Assembly: GCA_016285335.1 (NCBI GenBank)
Contig: JAEEQO010000141.1
Span: 1-8,025, forward strand
DNA length: 8,025 nt
Direction of reading: 5' to 3'
Source: Victivallales bacterium
GTDB taxonomy: Bacteria; Verrucomicrobiota; Lentisphaeria; Victivallales; UBA1829
This document shows positions 6,501 through 8,025 of the stretch, piece after piece (the stretch's first letter is position 1; each line of letters opens with the position of its first letter). A program made the position numbers and the translations under genes. Below the pieces are notes generated by a model that made no database searches, had not been told where the DNA came from, and saw nothing but the letters and a program-made list of their open reading frames with translations.

Positions 6501-7803
6501 CGTGGGAATGGCCGCGGACGATGCCATGCCCATGATGGAAATGGCCGCGGAAGCCGATTTCGCCGACATGCCGATGTCCCGTTCGGCCGAGGCGAAGAAG
6601 ATGGCCGGCGACTCCGGCAACGCCACCAAGTCCATCCAGCTCAACCAGTGGACGTCCGGCGCATCCTACCTGAAGGAACTGGAGGACGCGAAGGACAAGG
6701 CGCAGGAACGCTACCTGGAACTCCGCCCGAAGAACGCCGACAACCTCGGATTCTTCGTGGATTGCGCGGATTATTTCGCCCGCCACGGCCAGAAGGAGTT
6801 CGCGATCCGCGTGGTCTCCAACCTCGCCGAAATGCAGCTCGAAAACCGCATGCTCCTGCGCGTGCTGGGCTACAACCTGAAATACCTCGGCGAACTCGAC
6901 GCCGCAGAGATCGTGTTCCGCAAGGTGCTGGAACTCGCGCCCGAGGAGCCGCAGTCCTACCGCGACCTCGCGCTCGTGCTCGCCGCCGCGAAGCAGTGGC
7001 AGGCTGCCGCCGACATGATGCTGAACGCCATCGTGAAGAAGCCGGACGGCCGGTTCCGCGATGTGGAGCTGATCGCGATCACCGAGCTGAACGACATCAT
7101 CGTGAAGGCGAAACGCGAGAGCATCGAGGTGAAGGACGTCGATTCCCGCCTCGTGCATCCGCTGGAAATGGACCTCCGCGTGACCATCGGCTGGGACACC
7201 GACATGTCCGACATGGACCTGCACACGTTCGACCCGACCGGCGAGGAGTGCTTCTACCAGCACCGCCTGACCACCAACGGCGGCCGCAATTCGTTCGACA
7301 TCACGCAGGGCTACGGCCCCGAGGAATTTATGGTCCGTGCCGCCCTGAACGGCGATTACAGGATCAAGACGCACTACTACGGGCAGCGCGCGCAGAAGAT
7401 GATCGGCCCCGTCACGCTCTACGCCGAGATCACGACCGACTTCGGACGTCCCGAGGAGAAGACCGAGACGCTCATGTTCCGCCTCGCTTCCCGCGACGAA
7501 ATGGTCGACGTCGCCACGGTCGCCACCAAGGGCTCGAAGGTCGTCCCGAAGGAACCGGAACGCCGCTATCCGCCGAAGAACCCCGTGATCGACGATCCTC
7601 CGGTCCACATCATGGGCGGCGGCGCCGCCCCGGACGTCTCCCGCATGTACCAGGTGCGCGCCAACGAGACGCTGGAGGACATCGCCGAATCCCAGCTCGG
7701 GGACCGTTCCCGTGCCGCTGACATCGCCCGCGAGAACGAAGGCAAGCTCCGCGACGGCCAGCCCGTCACCGGCTCCATCATCACGCTCCCGCCCCGCCGG
7801 TAG
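3550..7803 (+). CDS. Giant membrane-anchored VIT-VWA-TPR-DUF2135-LysM protein, putative sigma regulator/envelope sensor
   Basis: This protein has 1417 residues. Residues 1-57 are charged and probably cytoplasmic; 61-81 form one membrane helix; the rest should lie outside. Then come a Met-rich acidic linker (about 82-200), a Gly patch (205-224), a Pro/Arg-rich stretch (about 330-356), a VIT domain (about 360-478) and a VWA domain (about 588-750). The VWA metal site looks complete: DxSxS at 595/597/599, Thr666 and Asp689. KYGLVTPGTSMLVLE (851-865) is typical after VWA in VIT/VWA proteins. A charged helix (883-925), a second Gly patch (967-978), TPR-like helices (1040-1190), DUF2135 (about 1204-1313, Asp-rich around 1216-1223) and a LysM-like end (1366-1415) follow. 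LysM suggests peptidoglycan contact; VIT/VWA suggests adhesion. Overlap with the ECF gene suggests residues 1-57 bind the sigma factor, but no zinc-finger anti-sigma motif (HxxxCxxC) is present. Domains are seen; function is inferred. Confidence 0.92.
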   Translation: MKKHNDINNGGAVELDALLRKLKERHDAREQSGIYASEDEFRRRFFQAAHAQERPHFPMIWKAAAGIAVCLLAFQLVLTTLKDDSSAVRAGSYGVPAAGMVDGYNYAATGEESGAAMIETMAVAMDEDNASGRPMLMMAVQEGGDEAVEEIETDADAAGFSGAMLRNALAAANDEVAYDDADEMPVAAAATAGFAARSVGDAPAGGFGGGMGGFGGGMAGGYGGAAPASVTTDVAGRRPRTMARTMEMETVKKEHAESARMTEQSLLTTNAVAKMVRVEKESAGAAESKDVAGEQAPSMMKTAAVQTFAAAAPQEKGARTMNETQDLIVRPRPRPFVEPRVILPPIRILPPPRPADPKLAPVVVSEVSAKVRIRGEIASTEFEAVVSNPNPLALEGEFTLPLPAGATVTGAALDINGKMIDASIVEKKRAQEVFEAIERKGADPALIESVGGNSYRTRVYPIPARGSRRVRITFISEVDRVDGAPIFTLPMRFENTLDKASIRVEVMDPAAAPQVESSPFANLNFTRWENALLGERTLENIALPEDLRITVADKPAPVQVEKFGGENFFLVSSTLPATAAAAAFAAPKSVSILWDASGSRASNDHAPEFELLKQFFASAAMKDATVDVAVSVLRNTLEPAKTFTVKNGDAAALLDFLKKTAYDGGTDFLGMEKFLAAVPADACAFVFTDGIQTFGKGAETIPAAKGRTAFVSVSTTSETSYMEYLAEASGANALYLNLARMTPAAALADFLADAPSALEFVKIDGADASGAVANARAFRAGGTVRIAGTFPDGKHKLEVKVAGQDAMTFELDSASAVDGKMIRTLYGMMKLEERKRNPKTTPSEFLTLGQKYGLVTPGTSMLVLESLDQYLEYSIRPPETLPEWRAKYDERQAQIAKDKAKEKDDEKTRVENRIGELSKRYQSEIIDWYDGKKRPDPVRKSFGGGGGFRPMNAEGAVMRQSAPGAAGGFGGGMGGFGGAAARQSVGMAADDAMPMMEMAAEADFADMPMSRSAEAKKMAGDSGNATKSIQLNQWTSGASYLKELEDAKDKAQERYLELRPKNADNLGFFVDCADYFARHGQKEFAIRVVSNLAEMQLENRMLLRVLGYNLKYLGELDAAEIVFRKVLELAPEEPQSYRDLALVLAAAKQWQAAADMMLNAIVKKPDGRFRDVELIAITELNDIIVKAKRESIEVKDVDSRLVHPLEMDLRVTIGWDTDMSDMDLHTFDPTGEECFYQHRLTTNGGRNSFDITQGYGPEEFMVRAALNGDYRIKTHYYGQRAQKMIGPVTLYAEITTDFGRPEEKTETLMFRLASRDEMVDVATVATKGSKVVPKEPERRYPPKNPVIDDPPVHIMGGGAAPDVSRMYQVRANETLEDIAESQLGDRSRAADIARENEGKLRDGQPVTGSIITLPPRR
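4162..4221 (+). repeat. First Gly-Phe-Met low-complexity patch in the VIT/VWA protein
   Basis: Residues 205-224 consist almost only of Gly with spaced Phe, Met and Tyr (GGFGGGMGGFGGGMAGGYGG). It lies in the linker between the membrane helix and the VIT domain. A stretch of 29 bases (4159-4187) is identical to the second patch at 6445-6473. Confidence 0.85.
4496..4512 (+). promoter_or_regulatory. Candidate internal translation start within the VIT/VWA gene
   Basis: AAGGAG at 4496-4501 is followed after eight bases by an in-frame ATG at 4510 (Met321). A product from here would have 1097 residues. It would lack the N-terminal segment, membrane helix and first linker but keep the VIT, VWA, TPR, DUF2135 and LysM parts. 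No signal peptide follows this Met, so a short form would be cytoplasmic unless exported otherwise. It may be a chance match, a working second start, or the remnant of a fused gene. Confidence 0.35.
6448..6483 (+). repeat. Second Gly-Phe-Met low-complexity patch in the VIT/VWA protein
   Basis: Residues 967-978 (GGFGGGMGGFGG) repeat the first patch. A Met/acidic segment with nine Met between residues 987 and 1024 or so (GMAADDAMPMMEM onward) follows. It separates the charged helical region from the TPR-like helices and probably acts as a flexible linker. Confidence 0.85.
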
Positions 7804-7807
7804 TCCG

Positions 7808-7943
7808 GCAAGCGGTGTTGAAACAGTGCCTTGCTTCGCAACGGCACACCGCAAGCGGTGTTGAAACAGTGCCTTGCTTCGCAACGGCACACCGCAAGCG
7901 GTGTTGAAACAGTGCCTTGCTTCGCAACGGCACACGGCAAGCG
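7808..7943. repeat. Three tandem copies of a 43-bp hairpin-forming unit plus a 7-base partial copy
   Basis: Copies run 7808-7850, 7851-7893 and 7894-7936; the first two are identical and the third differs only in its last base. A partial copy, GCAAGCG, closes the array at 7937-7943. Each unit contains GTGCCTTGC, a TTC loop, then GCAA-C-GGCAC (in copy 1, 7826-7834 and 7838-7847): a nine-pair stem with one bulged C. The array begins four bases after the VIT/VWA stop codon. The unit length is not a multiple of three and no spacers separate the copies, so it is neither a coding repeat nor a CRISPR array. It may be a REP-like dispersed palindrome, an RNA 3' stability or termination element, or an expanded intergenic repeat. 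Short apparent minus-strand reading frames here are products of the repeat. Confidence 0.96.
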
Positions 7944-7950
7944 AGACATC

Positions 7951-7985
7951 AAAAACGCCTCCGACCTTTTCTCAGACCGGAGGCG
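7951..7985 (-). terminator. Intrinsic terminator, best on the minus strand, possibly bidirectional
   Basis: CGCCTCCG (7956-7963) pairs perfectly with CGGAGGCG (7978-7985) across a 14-base loop. On the minus strand the stem is followed at once by TTTTT (complement of 7951-7955), a classic intrinsic terminator. On the plus strand only ATATTATT follows, so termination of the VIT/VWA transcript here would be weaker. A minus-strand frame with a TAA at 7991-7989 just before the stem could be the end of a convergent gene entering from the right, but only 11 codons are visible, too few to call it. The remaining bases to 8025 show nothing else that I can support. Confidence 0.65.
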
Positions 7986-8025
7986 ATATTATTCCCCTGA
8001 TGTGTAAAAGATGATTGATTGGGTA

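Noticed and set aside
3253..7935. A 1560-codon open frame on the minus strand covering the whole VIT/VWA gene
   Set aside because: It is a shadow of strong GC-rich codon bias in the plus-strand gene. Its product is low complexity (rich in Arg, Gly, Val, His), has no recognisable domain and runs into the tandem repeats.
7808..7943. Possible CRISPR array, because the unit contains GTTGAAAC
   Set aside because: The copies abut without unique spacers, the whole 43-bp unit repeats, and there are no cas genes.
7566..7952. A 128-codon minus-strand open frame through the repeats
   Set aside because: Its N-terminal part is the 43-bp repeat read in successive frames and the rest is antisense to the DUF2135/LysM end.

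Overview
This is a GC-rich bacterial chromosomal segment with all recognisable genes on the + strand. The gene set is a long-form, animal-like adenylosuccinate lyase, an M32 carboxypeptidase, a CPBP membrane protease, an ECF sigma factor and a giant VIT/VWA surface protein. It would fit a PVC-group organism (Lentisphaerota/Verrucomicrobiota/Planctomycetota), but this is an inference from gene style. Nothing in the window fixes the taxon, and there are no rRNA, tRNA, phage, transposase or CRISPR-Cas genes.

Block 1 (1-2970) is a tightly packed operon: the 3' end of purB, an M32 metallocarboxypeptidase that starts inside the purB stop codon (ATGA overlap), and a CPBP-family intramembrane protease one base further on. 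It appears to end at a hairpin plus T-run that overlaps the last stop codon. The three genes look like housekeeping purine synthesis plus proteolysis, with no obvious single pathway.

Block 2 (2971-7803) is a separate unit. After a short AT-rich leader comes an ECF sigma factor whose gene overlaps by 14 bases the start of a 1417-residue membrane-anchored protein. That protein reads as a short charged N-terminal segment, one membrane helix, a long Met/Gly/acidic linker, a VIT domain, a VWA domain with intact MIDAS residues, a charged helical stretch, a second Gly/Met linker, TPR-like helices, a DUF2135 domain and a C-terminal LysM-like module. The overlap and the short segment before the helix suggest that the big protein controls the sigma factor, acting as an envelope sensor fused to its own regulator. 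This is the most interesting system in the window. A strong internal Shine-Dalgarno and ATG just before the VIT region may mark a second translation start or the scar of a gene fusion.

Block 3 (7804-8025) is non-coding. It holds three near-identical tandem 43-bp units, able to form two alternative hairpins, starting four bases after the VIT/VWA stop codon. A perfect 8-bp stem follows, whose T-run lies on the minus strand, suggesting a convergent gene just beyond the right edge.
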